From: Sphingobium sp. Cam5-1
GTDB lineage: Bacteria; Pseudomonadota; Alphaproteobacteria; Sphingomonadales; Sphingomonadaceae
NCBI RefSeq assembly: GCF_015693305.1
Contig: NZ_CP065138.1
Coordinates: 2,420,001 to 2,484,000, forward strand
Direction of reading: 5' to 3'
DNA length: 64,000 nucleotides
The translations under genes and the position numbers were made by a program. Positions 9,797 through 21,275 of this stretch are shown here, piece after piece (within the stretch, counting starts at the first letter, position 1; each line of letters begins with the position of its first letter). The notes beneath the pieces were generated by a model. The model ran no database searches and was not told the origin of the DNA. It saw only the letters and a list, made by a program, of their open reading frames with translations.

Positions 9797-11260
9797 CTAG
9801 ATCAGCCGATCCGCCTCCAGCGCCGCCGCCAGCGAATCGCGCCCGCGCGGCAGACGGGCATGGAGCCGCGCATCCGCTTCGGCCAGCCGCTCCACCCCAA
9901 GGGTCAGTTGTTCCTCAGGCAATGTGAAGGGCAGGCGCAGGAAGCGCTCGAACGCGCCGCTCACGCCAAAACGCGGACCCGGCGCAACCCGCACGCCATG
10001 ACTTTCGGCGATCGCGGCCAAGGCAGTCGCTTCGGCGCGCGGTAGCTCGGCCCAGACCGAAAGCCCGCCCGCAGGCGATTCGACACGCCAGTGCGGCAGA
10101 TGCCTGTCGATCTCGCTGATCAGATGGTCCCGGCGAGAGCGCAGCAGGTCTGCCCGCGGCCCCAACCCCTCATCACTGTCGATCAACTGTGCGACGGCAA
10201 GCTGCTCCACCACCGGACTGGCCATGTCCATCGTCGTGCGTAGGCGGCCGAGCGCCGCAATCGTCTGCGGATCGGCGCGAATCCAGCCGACGCGCAGTCC
10301 GCCCCAGAAGATCTTGCTCGCCGATCCCATGGTGATGACCTGACGCCCCGACGGATCATGAATCGCCACCGGCGGTGGGGCGGGAAAATCGAGCCCCATC
10401 GCAACCATGGTTTCATCGATAATCAGTGGCGTGTGCGTACGCGTGGCCGCCGCGACCAAGGCGCGCCGGGTCGCCGGGTCCATGCTGCGCCCGGTCGGGT
10501 TGTGAAAATCCGCGATGACATAGGCAAAGCGCGGGCTTGTCTGGCGGAACGCCGCCTCCATGGCGTCAATGTCCCACCCTTGCGCGGGAAGGCCAACGGG
10601 CACCGGCACGACATGGGCGCGCTGCAACGCCTGAATGACATTATGATAGGTCGGATGATCGATCACGGCCCGGTCCCCCGGACCCGTCAGCCACTGCAGC
10701 AACAAGGCAAAGCCCTGCTGTGCGCCGTTGGTGACGATGATCTGGTCAGGGCTGGTGGGGCAGCCGCGCCGTTCGAACTGCGCGGCGATCGCGCGGCGCA
10801 GCGGCGGCAGGCCGAGCGGATCATAGCCAAGATCGCCCAGAAAGGCCGGCAAGGCTTCAACCGCCGCCTGGCAGGCGCGCCCTACCCCCGGCGCAGCGGG
10901 CAGTGCGGCATGAGTCCAGTTGAGGATGTTCCCGCCAGTGGGCAGGTCCAATTCAGGCGCTTCGGGATGTATCCGGCCGGGCGGCAGGCGCGTGACGCTG
11001 CCCGAACCCTGACGGCTTTCCAGATAGCCCTCATCGCGCAACCGGTCGAACGCAGCCGCGATCGTTGTCCGGCTGAGACTCAGCGCGGCGGCCAGTTCCC
11101 GTTCGCCCGGCAAGCGCACATTCAGCCCTACCCGTCCATCCAGCACCAGCATCCGCAGTGCATCGGCCAGTTGGCGATAGGCAGGTTCGGCACTCTCCGC
11201 GACCCGCCAAGCGCCCAGCAGTCGAACCAGCGAGGGCGGACGAAGAGCAGAATTGGACAT
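9797..11260 (-). CDS. MocR-family transcriptional regulator (GntR HTH + class I aminotransferase-like domain)
   Basis: A 487-residue fusion. An N-terminal GntR winged helix (about residues 20-90, GERELAAALSLSRTTIAAAF) is joined to a fold-type I PLP aminotransferase-like domain. The PLP lysine is in GSASKIFWGGLRVG, and the upstream VIADFHNPTGRS motif is intact. Members such as PdxR, GabR and TauR use the PLP domain as an effector sensor. No vitamin B6, GABA or taurine genes lie nearby, so the target is not evident. An 84-bp AT-rich stretch upstream (11261-11344) would hold its own operator. Confidence 0.9.
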   Translation of the reverse strand: MSNSALRPPSLVRLLGAWRVAESAEPAYRQLADALRMLVLDGRVGLNVRLPGERELAAALSLSRTTIAAAFDRLRDEGYLESRQGSGSVTRLPPGRIHPEAPELDLPTGGNILNWTHAALPAAPGVGRACQAAVEALPAFLGDLGYDPLGLPPLRRAIAAQFERRGCPTSPDQIIVTNGAQQGFALLLQWLTGPGDRAVIDHPTYHNVIQALQRAHVVPVPVGLPAQGWDIDAMEAAFRQTSPRFAYVIADFHNPTGRSMDPATRRALVAAATRTHTPLIIDETMVAMGLDFPAPPPVAIHDPSGRQVITMGSASKIFWGGLRVGWIRADPQTIAALGRLRTTMDMASPVVEQLAVAQLIDSDEGLGPRADLLRSRRDHLISEIDRHLPHWRVESPAGGLSVWAELPRAEATALAAIAESHGVRVAPGPRFGVSGAFERFLRLPFTLPEEQLTLGVERLAEADARLHARLPRGRDSLAAALEADRLI

Positions 11261-11344
11261 GGAACCGACTCTTTCTGATCAGAAATAGAGGTCCATTTAG
11301 AAACCACAGGCTATTTTGTAAAAGGCCAATACATCTTTAGCGTA

Positions 11345-14400
<3,056 letters not shown>

Positions 14401-14411
14401 TTCTGGTAGAG

Positions 14412-14436
14412 TGAAGCGGCTCTTACAGCCGCTTCA
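14412..14436. terminator. Bidirectional hairpin between gyrB and the TadG-like gene
   Basis: A perfect 10-bp stem TGAAGCGGCT/AGCCGCTTCA with a 5-nt loop, 11 bp after the gyrB stop. It overlaps the stop codon (14434-14436) of the convergent TadG-like gene. No T tract follows on either strand, so it is a weak intrinsic terminator or an mRNA-end stabiliser. Confidence 0.6.
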
Positions 14437-15762
14437 ACTTATCAGCCGGACAGCGGTCAATGACCATTTGGACGCTCCACCTGGAGGGTCGCAGGTGTTC
14501 GTGATCGTCGCGTTTCCGCTGAAGGACAGGCGCAGCGCGACCATCTGAAAGCAGGTGAGCGACATGCCCGATGTGCCGTTGAAGGTCAGCGTATCGTTGG
14601 GGAAGTAGAAGGCGCCACTGAGGGTCGAATTGGAATTGCCGTTGATCTGGCAGCACTGATTGCTCGCCGCGGCCCTGCTGTCCCGATAGATGGTGATGCC
14701 ATTATAGGTCCCGCTGGTCGATTGAGAAAGATCGACCTCCGCCCCACCGTTGATGTCCATCGTCGCGAAACTGTTCGCGTTGTTGGGCGTGGTGCTGGTC
14801 AGCACGAAAGTACAACCCATGCAGGTAAGATGCCCCTGAGCGCCAACTTGCAGGCCCGCATTATTCGCCCCATTAGCCAGGTAGTATACGCCCGGCTTCA
14901 GCGTTAGGGTGCCCTGAACGTTGATTGTTCCATAGCAACCCGGTGCATAAGGACTTCCGCTGCTGCTATCGACCGTCGTCCCCGAAGAGACATCAATGAC
15001 ATTCCAGTTGCTGCCGTTCTTGCACTTCCCATTGGATACATCGCTGGTACTCGGGTCGAGATTGGTACCCGCAAACGGATCGGTCAGCGCTGCGTGATTG
15101 GACATGAGCATGGTGCCAGCGGCATAGGCGCTGGACGACGGGATGCCGCCCATCGCGACGATCGGCGAAACCTTCACCGTCGGCTGACCATTCACGTTGA
15201 CCGCACTGCTGCTGATCGAGTTGGTGCCCGCGCCGCATCCCAGATCGAGGGTCGAGTTGCCTGCAAAGGTGATCCCGGTGTTGTTACCACTCTCCTTGGC
15301 AAGGAAACAGACCTTGCCATCGGATACGACTGCCGCCCGGGCCTCAGCGGCCACGGTCGACGTGGACATGCCAAGCAGGGCCATCAAGGCCGTAGGCTGA
15401 GTGCTGGCCAAACGGACATACATTGCCGAGGTGTAAGTGGTTCCATCACTGGTAGTATAAGCCCCTGGCGTGATCGTAGATGTGGCTCCCGGGACAAGAG
15501 CATTCTGTGTCAGCGCCTTGTTCGCCTGAGCCGTTGCGGCGCTGTTGCCTTGGCTTTGATAGAGCGAATAGGCGCCTGCCATCGCCGCGGAGTCGGCCTC
15601 CCGCTGCAATTCCCGCTTCACATGCGAAAGCTGCATGGTGTGGACGCCCAGCCCCGCCGCTCCGATCATGACGGGAAGCGCCAGCGCCGTCAGCATGAGC
15701 GCATTGCCCCGTGCGTCGGACCAAAGCGCGCGAAGACGAGACAAGCAATGGAGCAATGGCAT
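14434..15762 (-). CDS. TadG-like pilus-assembly protein (Tad N-terminal domain)
   Basis: A 442-residue protein with one N-terminal transmembrane helix. The GNALMLTALALPVMIGAAGLG segment, followed by a helix rich in A and Q (ELQREADSAAMAGAYSL), is the Tad/TadG N-terminal signature. The rest is Ser/Thr/Gly/Asn-rich and repetitive, with eight or more Cys, probably an exported beta-rich domain. I see no von Willebrand A MIDAS motif. I chose ATG 15762, which has GAGG about 10 nt upstream, instead of earlier in-frame ATGs that overlap the preceding gene. Last gene of a three-gene cluster. Confidence 0.8.
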   Translation of the reverse strand: MPLLHCLSRLRALWSDARGNALMLTALALPVMIGAAGLGVHTMQLSHVKRELQREADSAAMAGAYSLYQSQGNSAATAQANKALTQNALVPGATSTITPGAYTTSDGTTYTSAMYVRLASTQPTALMALLGMSTSTVAAEARAAVVSDGKVCFLAKESGNNTGITFAGNSTLDLGCGAGTNSISSSAVNVNGQPTVKVSPIVAMGGIPSSSAYAAGTMLMSNHAALTDPFAGTNLDPSTSDVSNGKCKNGSNWNVIDVSSGTTVDSSSGSPYAPGCYGTINVQGTLTLKPGVYYLANGANNAGLQVGAQGHLTCMGCTFVLTSTTPNNANSFATMDINGGAEVDLSQSTSGTYNGITIYRDSRAAASNQCCQINGNSNSTLSGAFYFPNDTLTFNGTSGMSLTCFQMVALRLSFSGNATITNTCDPPGGASKWSLTAVRLIS

Positions 15763-15778
15763 CGTCAGATCCTCGGGT

Positions 15779-16186
15779 TTAGCTCGTGACATAGGCTCTG
15801 CGCGTTTCGGACAGCGCGATCGTCTTGCTTCCAAGCAGGAAATTGATGGTGACATTGTAGCCCATCGTTATGGTCACATAGTTGGGCTTCGAACTGGTCG
15901 TGAACGTGACGGTCGGCGCAACGATGTTGGCCGGGTTCATCCCAAACTGCTTCGACGCTATTCTCGCCTGTATGTCGGCCTCACTCGGCTTGGGCCACGT
16001 CGTTGCATAACGCGCGGCATCCTCGACGGTGCTCCTGAGCCCAGCCTGTGCATAGAAGAGTATCCCCAGCGCCGGGATCCCGATCAGCATGCCCAGCAGG
16101 ACAGGCGCTACCAGCGCGAATTCGAGCACACCGGCGCCACGGCAATCGCACGCAAGCTGATGGAGAAGGCGAAAAAACCGTGTCAT
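15779..16186 (-). CDS. TadE-like pseudopilin
   Basis: A 135-residue protein with an N-terminal type IV pilin-like helix. CRGAGVLEFALVAPVLLGML carries the conserved Glu inside the hydrophobic segment, as in TadE/TadF pseudopilins. The downstream part is a short periplasmic domain ending in RRAYVTS. Its start overlaps the preceding gene stop by 4 nt and the TadG-like gene starts 17 bp after its stop, so the three are one operon. No Tad ATPase, prepilin peptidase or secretin gene is in the window. Confidence 0.83.
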   Translation of the reverse strand: MTRFFRLLHQLACDCRGAGVLEFALVAPVLLGMLIGIPALGILFYAQAGLRSTVEDAARYATTWPKPSEADIQARIASKQFGMNPANIVAPTVTFTTSSKPNYVTITMGYNVTINFLLGSKTIALSETRRAYVTS

Positions 16187-16740
16187 TGGATTCTCAGAAC
16201 CCCCGTCGCGGATATCGGCACGACGCCATCCGAGTTAGCCAGCATCTTCGCCAGCGACCCCAGCGCAAAGGATGGCGTGAAGGTCGTTGAAATCTGAATC
16301 TGCGTGTAGCGCGCTGTTTCGCCGGAGGCGCAGGGATTGGCATTGGTGGTCCAGGTCGTTGCCGTGCCCCCGCACTCAAGTGTCTGGGTGACTGTAACGG
16401 CACTGGTCGGCACATTCGCCTGCGCTGCCGCCTGCGCCTGAATGTCGGCTGCGACAACGTCCGTGCCGCCCATCCAAGACATCTCCAGACCGCGATTGAC
16501 GGCTTGTTGGATTTTCATCTTGGCCGCGCCGTAACGGGCCGCATCGACCGTGCCCATGAGGATGATGGCCAGGAATGGCGCGACCAGCGCCGTTTCGACA
16601 AGGGCGATGCCTGATGTCTCGGCCCTGAATCCGCTCAACAACGCCCGGAGAGGCGCCCGATCGGCGGCAGGCATGGAGCAACGCGGCAAATCGCTCCTCG
16701 CCTCGCTGCGCAACAATCGGCCAAACATAGAAGGACGCAT
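16183..16740 (-). CDS. TadE/TadF-like pseudopilin, first gene of the cluster
   Basis: A 185-residue protein. About 40 basic residues precede a TadE-like helix (SGIALVETALVAPFLAIIL), with the characteristic Glu near the helix start. The periplasmic part contains one Cys pair (LECGG and NPCASGE). ATG 16738-16740 lies 7 nt after a GAGGGG ribosome binding site that is enclosed in a hairpin (described separately), which fixes the start and suggests translational control of the operon. Confidence 0.82.
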   Translation of the reverse strand: MRPSMFGRLLRSEARSDLPRCSMPAADRAPLRALLSGFRAETSGIALVETALVAPFLAIILMGTVDAARYGAAKMKIQQAVNRGLEMSWMGGTDVVAADIQAQAAAQANVPTSAVTVTQTLECGGTATTWTTNANPCASGETARYTQIQISTTFTPSFALGSLAKMLANSDGVVPISATGVLRIQ

Positions 16741-16768
16741 TGAAAATCCCCTCGTTCGGGGAATTTTC
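16738..16768 (-). promoter_or_regulatory. Hairpin enclosing the ribosome binding site of the pseudopilin operon
   Basis: Read on the minus strand, GAAAATTCCCC-GAACGA-GGGGATTTTC folds into a 10-bp stem with one bulged T. The loop and 3' arm contain the Shine-Dalgarno GAGGGG, and ATG follows after 7 nt. The stem has a GC-rich top and an AU-rich base. This layout would hide the ribosome binding site when folded, as in RNA thermometers or protein-controlled leaders. That role is an inference. Confidence 0.55.
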
Positions 16769-16887
16769 TACTCAACACATGCTGTTCATTTGCCTAAACA
16801 ACATGGTTAATCATCTGCTAAGATGCTGTTTATGCTTCGGTATATATCCGACGCTATATTAATTAACGGTAAAGAGGCGAGGCAAAT

Positions 16888-17379
16888 ATGAAGGCATGGC
16901 TGTTCGTTGCAGGCGCCCTTCTGCTCGCGGGTTGCGGCCGGAAGGAAGACATGGGTGAACATCGTGCGAAAGATACGCCCGTCGCGCAAACGTCCATTTT
17001 GGATCGGCAGGCGGATCATGACGAATCCGTAACTTTATCCGATGCACCAGCCCCGCAACTTTCCCCGGAAAGAGTGAGCACCGCACCGCTCAGCAACGAA
17101 ACACGCTATCGCGCTTTGGGGACCGAACCCTTTTGGGCGGTAACAGTCAAAGGCTCGGTTGCCACGCTGGAGCGCCCGGACAAGGCCCCCGTTCATGTTT
17201 CCGTCAACCGGACGGATGACGGCCGCGCCGTGCGGTATCTGGCGGACGGATTTTCGATGACCGTGACGGACGGACCATGCAGCGACGGCATGAGCGATGC
17301 ACATTGGGCCGACCGCGTAGCGCTGTCTTTTGGCGAAGGAACGTTGAAGGGCTGCGGCGGCGTGCGCGAGGACTTTTAA
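16888..17379 (+). CDS. COG3650-like lipoprotein
   Basis: A 163-residue protein with a signal peptide and lipobox LAGC (Cys at residue 16). The mature part contains the YRALGTEPFWAVTV motif and a C-terminal GPCSDGMSD...GCGGVREDF segment, matching a family of small envelope proteins of unknown function (COG3650). A Cys pair near the end may form a disulfide. GAGGCGAGG lies upstream of ATG 16888. The upstream 147 bp is AT-rich and divergent from the pseudopilin operon. Its stop codon interlocks with that of the helicase gene (TTAA, 17376-17379). Confidence 0.75.
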   Translation: MKAWLFVAGALLLAGCGRKEDMGEHRAKDTPVAQTSILDRQADHDESVTLSDAPAPQLSPERVSTAPLSNETRYRALGTEPFWAVTVKGSVATLERPDKAPVHVSVNRTDDGRAVRYLADGFSMTVTDGPCSDGMSDAHWADRVALSFGEGTLKGCGGVREDF

Positions 17380-19787
17380 TCCGTCCGCATCGCCTCTGCC
17401 ACTAGTGCCTCCGCTTCCATCAGCAAGGCATCTTCTGCCGCCGCCTGCGCCACCTGTTCGCGGCCGATCAGGATCAGCACCGGCACCGCCAGCGGGCTCA
17501 CCCGATCCAGATCGATATGCAGCATCGTTGCCGAAGCACGGTCGATCAGGTCGCCCAGCCGCCCGACATCGGTCATGCGCGCGCGGGCGTCGGCCCAGGC
17601 CGCCTTCAACAGCAAATGATCAGGCTGATATTTGCGCAGCACGTCATAGATGAGGTCGGTCGAGAAAGTGACCTGTCGCCCGGTCTTTCGCTTGCCGGGA
17701 TGCTGGCGTTCAATCAGACCCGCGATGACGGCGACGTCCCGGAAAGCGCGCTTCAACAAGCTCGATTGTTCGACCCATTCGACAAATTCATGATCCAAAA
17801 TGTCGGCGGAAAAGAGGCTCTTCGGGTCCGTCACGGGTTTCAGCCCGTAGACGGCGAGCGCATAATCATTGGACACGAAACCCAGCGGCATCAAACCCTG
17901 CGCATCCATGCGGCGAGTGAGCAGCATGCCCAGCGACTGGTGCGCGTTCCATCCTTCAAAACTATAGCAGATCAGATAATGCCGCCCCTCATGCGGGAAG
18001 GTTTCGATGAGCAGTTGCCCGGGCTCAGGCAGGGTTGATCGATATTTCTGCACCTCCAGCCACTCCCGCACATCGTCGGGAAAGCGGTGCCATTCCTCCG
18101 GCTCGGCCAGAAAATGCCGCACACGATCGGCGAGCCGCGTGGACATTGCCATGCGTGTGCCACCCCAGGCGGGCACGCGCGCCTGCTTCGACGTCGCCCG
18201 CACGACCAGATCGGTGACGTCCATCCGCACCACCTCCAACGCCAGGCCAGAAAAGAAGAAGCTGTCGCCCGGCCGCAGCGTAGCAGCAAAGCCCTCCTCC
18301 ACCGTCCCGAGCTTGCGGCCGTTAGCGAACCGGACGTCCAGCACAGGTTGATCGACGATGATCCCGGCATTCATACGATGCTGCTGAATGAAGCGCGGGT
18401 GCGACACACGCCACAAGCCGTCCGCGTCATGGGTCAGCCGCTTGAACCGATCATAAGCGCGCAGGGCATAGCCGCCCCCTTCGATAAAATGCAGGACGTT
18501 GGCGAACCCCTCATCGGTGAGCGCACTATAGGGCGTGGCCGACCGGATTTCCTCCAGCAGCTCCTGTTCCACAAACGGCGCGGCGCAGGCGAGCGCCATC
18601 ACATGCTGCGCCAAAACGTCGAGGCTGCCGGTGCGAAAATCGTCGGCGTCCCGCTCCCCCGCCTCCACCGCGTCAAGCGCAGCCCGCGCCTCGAGATATT
18701 CAAAGCGATTACCGGGAATGATGATGGCTTCGCTCGGCTGATCCAGCCGGTGATTGGCGCGACCGATGCGCTGGAGCAGGCGGGACGATCCCTTGGGCGC
18801 GCCCATCTGGATCACGCAATCGACATTGCCCCAATCGACGCCCAGGTCGAGGCTCGCGGTCGCGACGAGCGCGCGCAGCCTGCCATCGGCCATCGCATTT
18901 TCCACCTTGCGCCGGGCCTCTACCGACAGGCTGCCATGATGGATGCCGATCGGCAGGTTCGCTTCGTTCGCGGTCCAAAGCTCCTGGAATATAAGCTCGG
19001 CCAGTCCTCGCGTATTGCAGAAGACCAAAGTCGTCTGCCGCCGCTCGATTTCGGCCATCACCTGCTTTGCGGCATATTTGCCGGAGTGGCCTGACCATGG
19101 GATGCGCCCTTCCGGGATGAGTATGGCGACATCCGGATCGGCACCCTGCTCGCCGATTACCGGAACTACGCTGTTGATGTCGCCATCGGGCGCCAGCCAA
19201 GCGCGATAGGCATCCACGTCCGCCACGGTCGCGGACAACGCAACACGACGCAGTCCGGGATTGATCCTCTGCAACCTTGCAAGCGACAAGTTGAGCAGAT
19301 CGCCGCGTTTCTGGGTGGCGAAGGCGTGGACCTCATCGATGATCACCGTCCTCAACTGCGCGAACATCAGGAAACTGTCGGGATAGCTGAGCAGCAGCGA
19401 GAGCGATTCGGGCGTGGTCAGCAATATCTGCGGTGGCCTCGCCCGCTGCCGCGCCTTGCGATCCGATGGCGTATCGCCGGTGCGCGTCTCTACCCGGATC
19501 GGCAGGCCCATCTCCTCGATCGGGGTGAGCAGATTGCGCCGCACATCGACCGCCAGCGCCTTCAGCGGCGACACATAGAGGGTATGGAGCCCCTCTGCGG
19601 GTTCTTCGATCAGGTCGGAAAGCGTCGGCAGGAATCCCGCCAATGTCTTCCCCGCCCCCGTGGGCGCAACGAGCAAGGCATGATCCCCCGCCCTTGCGGC
19701 TGCCAGCATATCGGTCTGATGGCTGCGCGGCGACCATCCGCGCGCGGTGAACCATTGCTCCAGCGGTTCGGGAAGGCGTTGGTTCAT
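17376..19787 (-). CDS. Ligase-associated DNA damage response DEXH-box helicase (Lhr-like)
   Basis: An 803-residue SF2 helicase. Walker A is in LLVAPTGAGKTLAGFLPTL, the DEVH box is in VIIDEVHAFATQKRG, and motif VI is in LQRIGRANHRLD. A DEAD/H-associated C-terminal region follows (GTRMAMSTRLADRVRHFL onward). The N-terminus LPEPLEQWFTARGW matches the ligase-associated subgroup, which normally sits with an ATP-dependent ligase, an exonuclease and the endonuclease PdeM. Here pdeM is about 34 kb away and no ligase or exonuclease gene is seen. I chose ATG 19787; an upstream ATG would add 22 residues unlike the family. Confidence 0.9.
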   Translation of the reverse strand: MNQRLPEPLEQWFTARGWSPRSHQTDMLAAARAGDHALLVAPTGAGKTLAGFLPTLSDLIEEPAEGLHTLYVSPLKALAVDVRRNLLTPIEEMGLPIRVETRTGDTPSDRKARQRARPPQILLTTPESLSLLLSYPDSFLMFAQLRTVIIDEVHAFATQKRGDLLNLSLARLQRINPGLRRVALSATVADVDAYRAWLAPDGDINSVVPVIGEQGADPDVAILIPEGRIPWSGHSGKYAAKQVMAEIERRQTTLVFCNTRGLAELIFQELWTANEANLPIGIHHGSLSVEARRKVENAMADGRLRALVATASLDLGVDWGNVDCVIQMGAPKGSSRLLQRIGRANHRLDQPSEAIIIPGNRFEYLEARAALDAVEAGERDADDFRTGSLDVLAQHVMALACAAPFVEQELLEEIRSATPYSALTDEGFANVLHFIEGGGYALRAYDRFKRLTHDADGLWRVSHPRFIQQHRMNAGIIVDQPVLDVRFANGRKLGTVEEGFAATLRPGDSFFFSGLALEVVRMDVTDLVVRATSKQARVPAWGGTRMAMSTRLADRVRHFLAEPEEWHRFPDDVREWLEVQKYRSTLPEPGQLLIETFPHEGRHYLICYSFEGWNAHQSLGMLLTRRMDAQGLMPLGFVSNDYALAVYGLKPVTDPKSLFSADILDHEFVEWVEQSSLLKRAFRDVAVIAGLIERQHPGKRKTGRQVTFSTDLIYDVLRKYQPDHLLLKAAWADARARMTDVGRLGDLIDRASATMLHIDLDRVSPLAVPVLILIGREQVAQAAAEDALLMEAEALVAEAMRTD

Positions 19788-19949
19788 ATCGATAGATGTA
19801 GGAACGCGCGCAGCCCCTGTCACGATCCCGGCGCGATGTCGTGGCGATAACATAATTGCCGGAATGGCTGGTCTCTTTCCCCTCGAAAGGCGTTACACTC
19901 CAGGCATCATAAAAGGGCGGCAAAGGCCGCAAACGCAGGAGAAACAGCG

Positions 19950-21275
19950 ATGACCGGCGAGACAGAGGCCGACCTTTCAGGCGCCGAGCCCCCGCGCAAG
20001 CGCCGCCGTGCCAAACCAGCCATCATGGAAATCGGTGGACGCAAGCTGAAGCCCGCGACGCTGATGATGGGCCATGGCTACGACCCGATGCTGTCGGAAG
20101 GATCGCTCAAGCCGCCCATCTTCCTCACCTCCACTTTCGCCTTTGAAAGCGCCGCTGCCGGCAAACGGCATTTTGAAGGCGTCACCGGGATCAGGCCCGG
20201 CGGCGCGGAAGGGCTGGTCTATTCACGCTTCAATGGTCCCAATCAGGAAATCGCCGAAGACCGACTGGCCGTGTGGGAAGAAGCGGAAGACGCCCTGCTG
20301 TTTTCCAGCGGCATGTCGGCAATCGCGACCACGCTGCTCGCCCTCGTCCAGCCCGGCGATGTGATCGTCCATTCCGCACCCCTTTATGCCGCAACAGAAT
20401 CGCTGATCGGCCGCATCCTCGGCAAGTTTGGCGTGCAATGGCTCGATTTCCCCGCTGGTTCGACGGAGGAGGAAATCAGCGCGGTGATCGAGCGGGCAAA
20501 GTCGCTCGGCCGCGTCGCGCTCATCTATCTGGAAAGCCCGGCCAACCCCACCAACGTGCTCGTGGATGTGGAGGCGGTCGTGGCCCGCCGCGACCGTCTC
20601 TTCGCCGGAGAGGCGCATTTGCCCCCGGTCGCGATCGACAACACCTTCCTCGGCCCGCTCTGGCATCACCCACTTGCCCATGGCGCGGACCTCGTCATCT
20701 ACAGCCTCACCAAATATGCGGGCGGCCATAGCGACCTTGTCGCCGGGGGCGTGCTGGGACCGAAGGACCTCATCAACACGATCCGGCTGATGCGCAACAC
20801 GATCGGCACGATCCTCGACCCGCACAGCGCCTGGATGCTGCTACGGAGCCTTGAAACCTTAGAACTGCGAATGAGCCGGGCTGGCGAAAATGCGGCAAAG
20901 GTCTGCGCCTGGCTGAAAGACCAGCCGCAGGTGGAAAAGGTCGTCTATCTCGGCTTCCCCGAAACGGAACGTCAGGCGGACATCTACCACCGCCACTGCA
21001 CAGGCGCGGGATCGACCTTCTCGCTTTATCTTAAGGGTGGTGAGGCTGAGGCTTTCGCCTTTCTGGACGCGCTGAAGATCGCCAAGCTGGCCGTCAGCCT
21101 TGGCGGCACGGAGACGCTTGCCAGCCACCCGGCGGCGATGACGCACCTGTCCGTGCCCGCCGAGCGGAAGAAGGCTCTGGCGATCACCGACAATATGGTG
21201 CGCATCTCGATCGGCTGCGAGGATGCCGATGACTTGATCGCAGACTTCGCGCAGGCGCTGCGGGCCGTGGGATGA
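19950..21275 (+). CDS. Cystathionine gamma-synthase/gamma-lyase family PLP enzyme
   Basis: A 441-residue Cys/Met-metabolism PLP enzyme. The PLP lysine lies in YSLTKYAGGHSDLVAGG, and the substrate/PLP motifs VYSRFNGPNQE and LFSSGMSAIATTLLAL are intact. About 25 basic residues precede the catalytic fold. Sequence alone does not separate gamma-synthase, gamma-lyase or methionine gamma-lyase activity. The ATG overlaps nothing upstream and has AGGAGA before it. A small hairpin GCGGC-AAAG-GCCGC lies 30 bp upstream. The stop overlaps the start of a 2-hydroxyacid dehydrogenase by 4 nt (ATGA), which suggests joint production. Confidence 0.88.
   Translation: MTGETEADLSGAEPPRKRRRAKPAIMEIGGRKLKPATLMMGHGYDPMLSEGSLKPPIFLTSTFAFESAAAGKRHFEGVTGIRPGGAEGLVYSRFNGPNQEIAEDRLAVWEEAEDALLFSSGMSAIATTLLALVQPGDVIVHSAPLYAATESLIGRILGKFGVQWLDFPAGSTEEEISAVIERAKSLGRVALIYLESPANPTNVLVDVEAVVARRDRLFAGEAHLPPVAIDNTFLGPLWHHPLAHGADLVIYSLTKYAGGHSDLVAGGVLGPKDLINTIRLMRNTIGTILDPHSAWMLLRSLETLELRMSRAGENAAKVCAWLKDQPQVEKVVYLGFPETERQADIYHRHCTGAGSTFSLYLKGGEAEAFAFLDALKIAKLAVSLGGTETLASHPAAMTHLSVPAERKKALAITDNMVRISIGCEDADDLIADFAQALRAVG

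Noticed and set aside
18087..19094. A 335-codon open frame antisense to the Lhr-like helicase
   Set aside because: The helicase motifs are intact on the minus strand; the other frame is compositional.
19854..19949. Possible SAM-type riboswitch before the sulfur PLP enzyme
   Set aside because: Only one small hairpin (GCGGC-AAAG-GCCGC) is visible and the conserved SAM-II or SAH core bases are missing.
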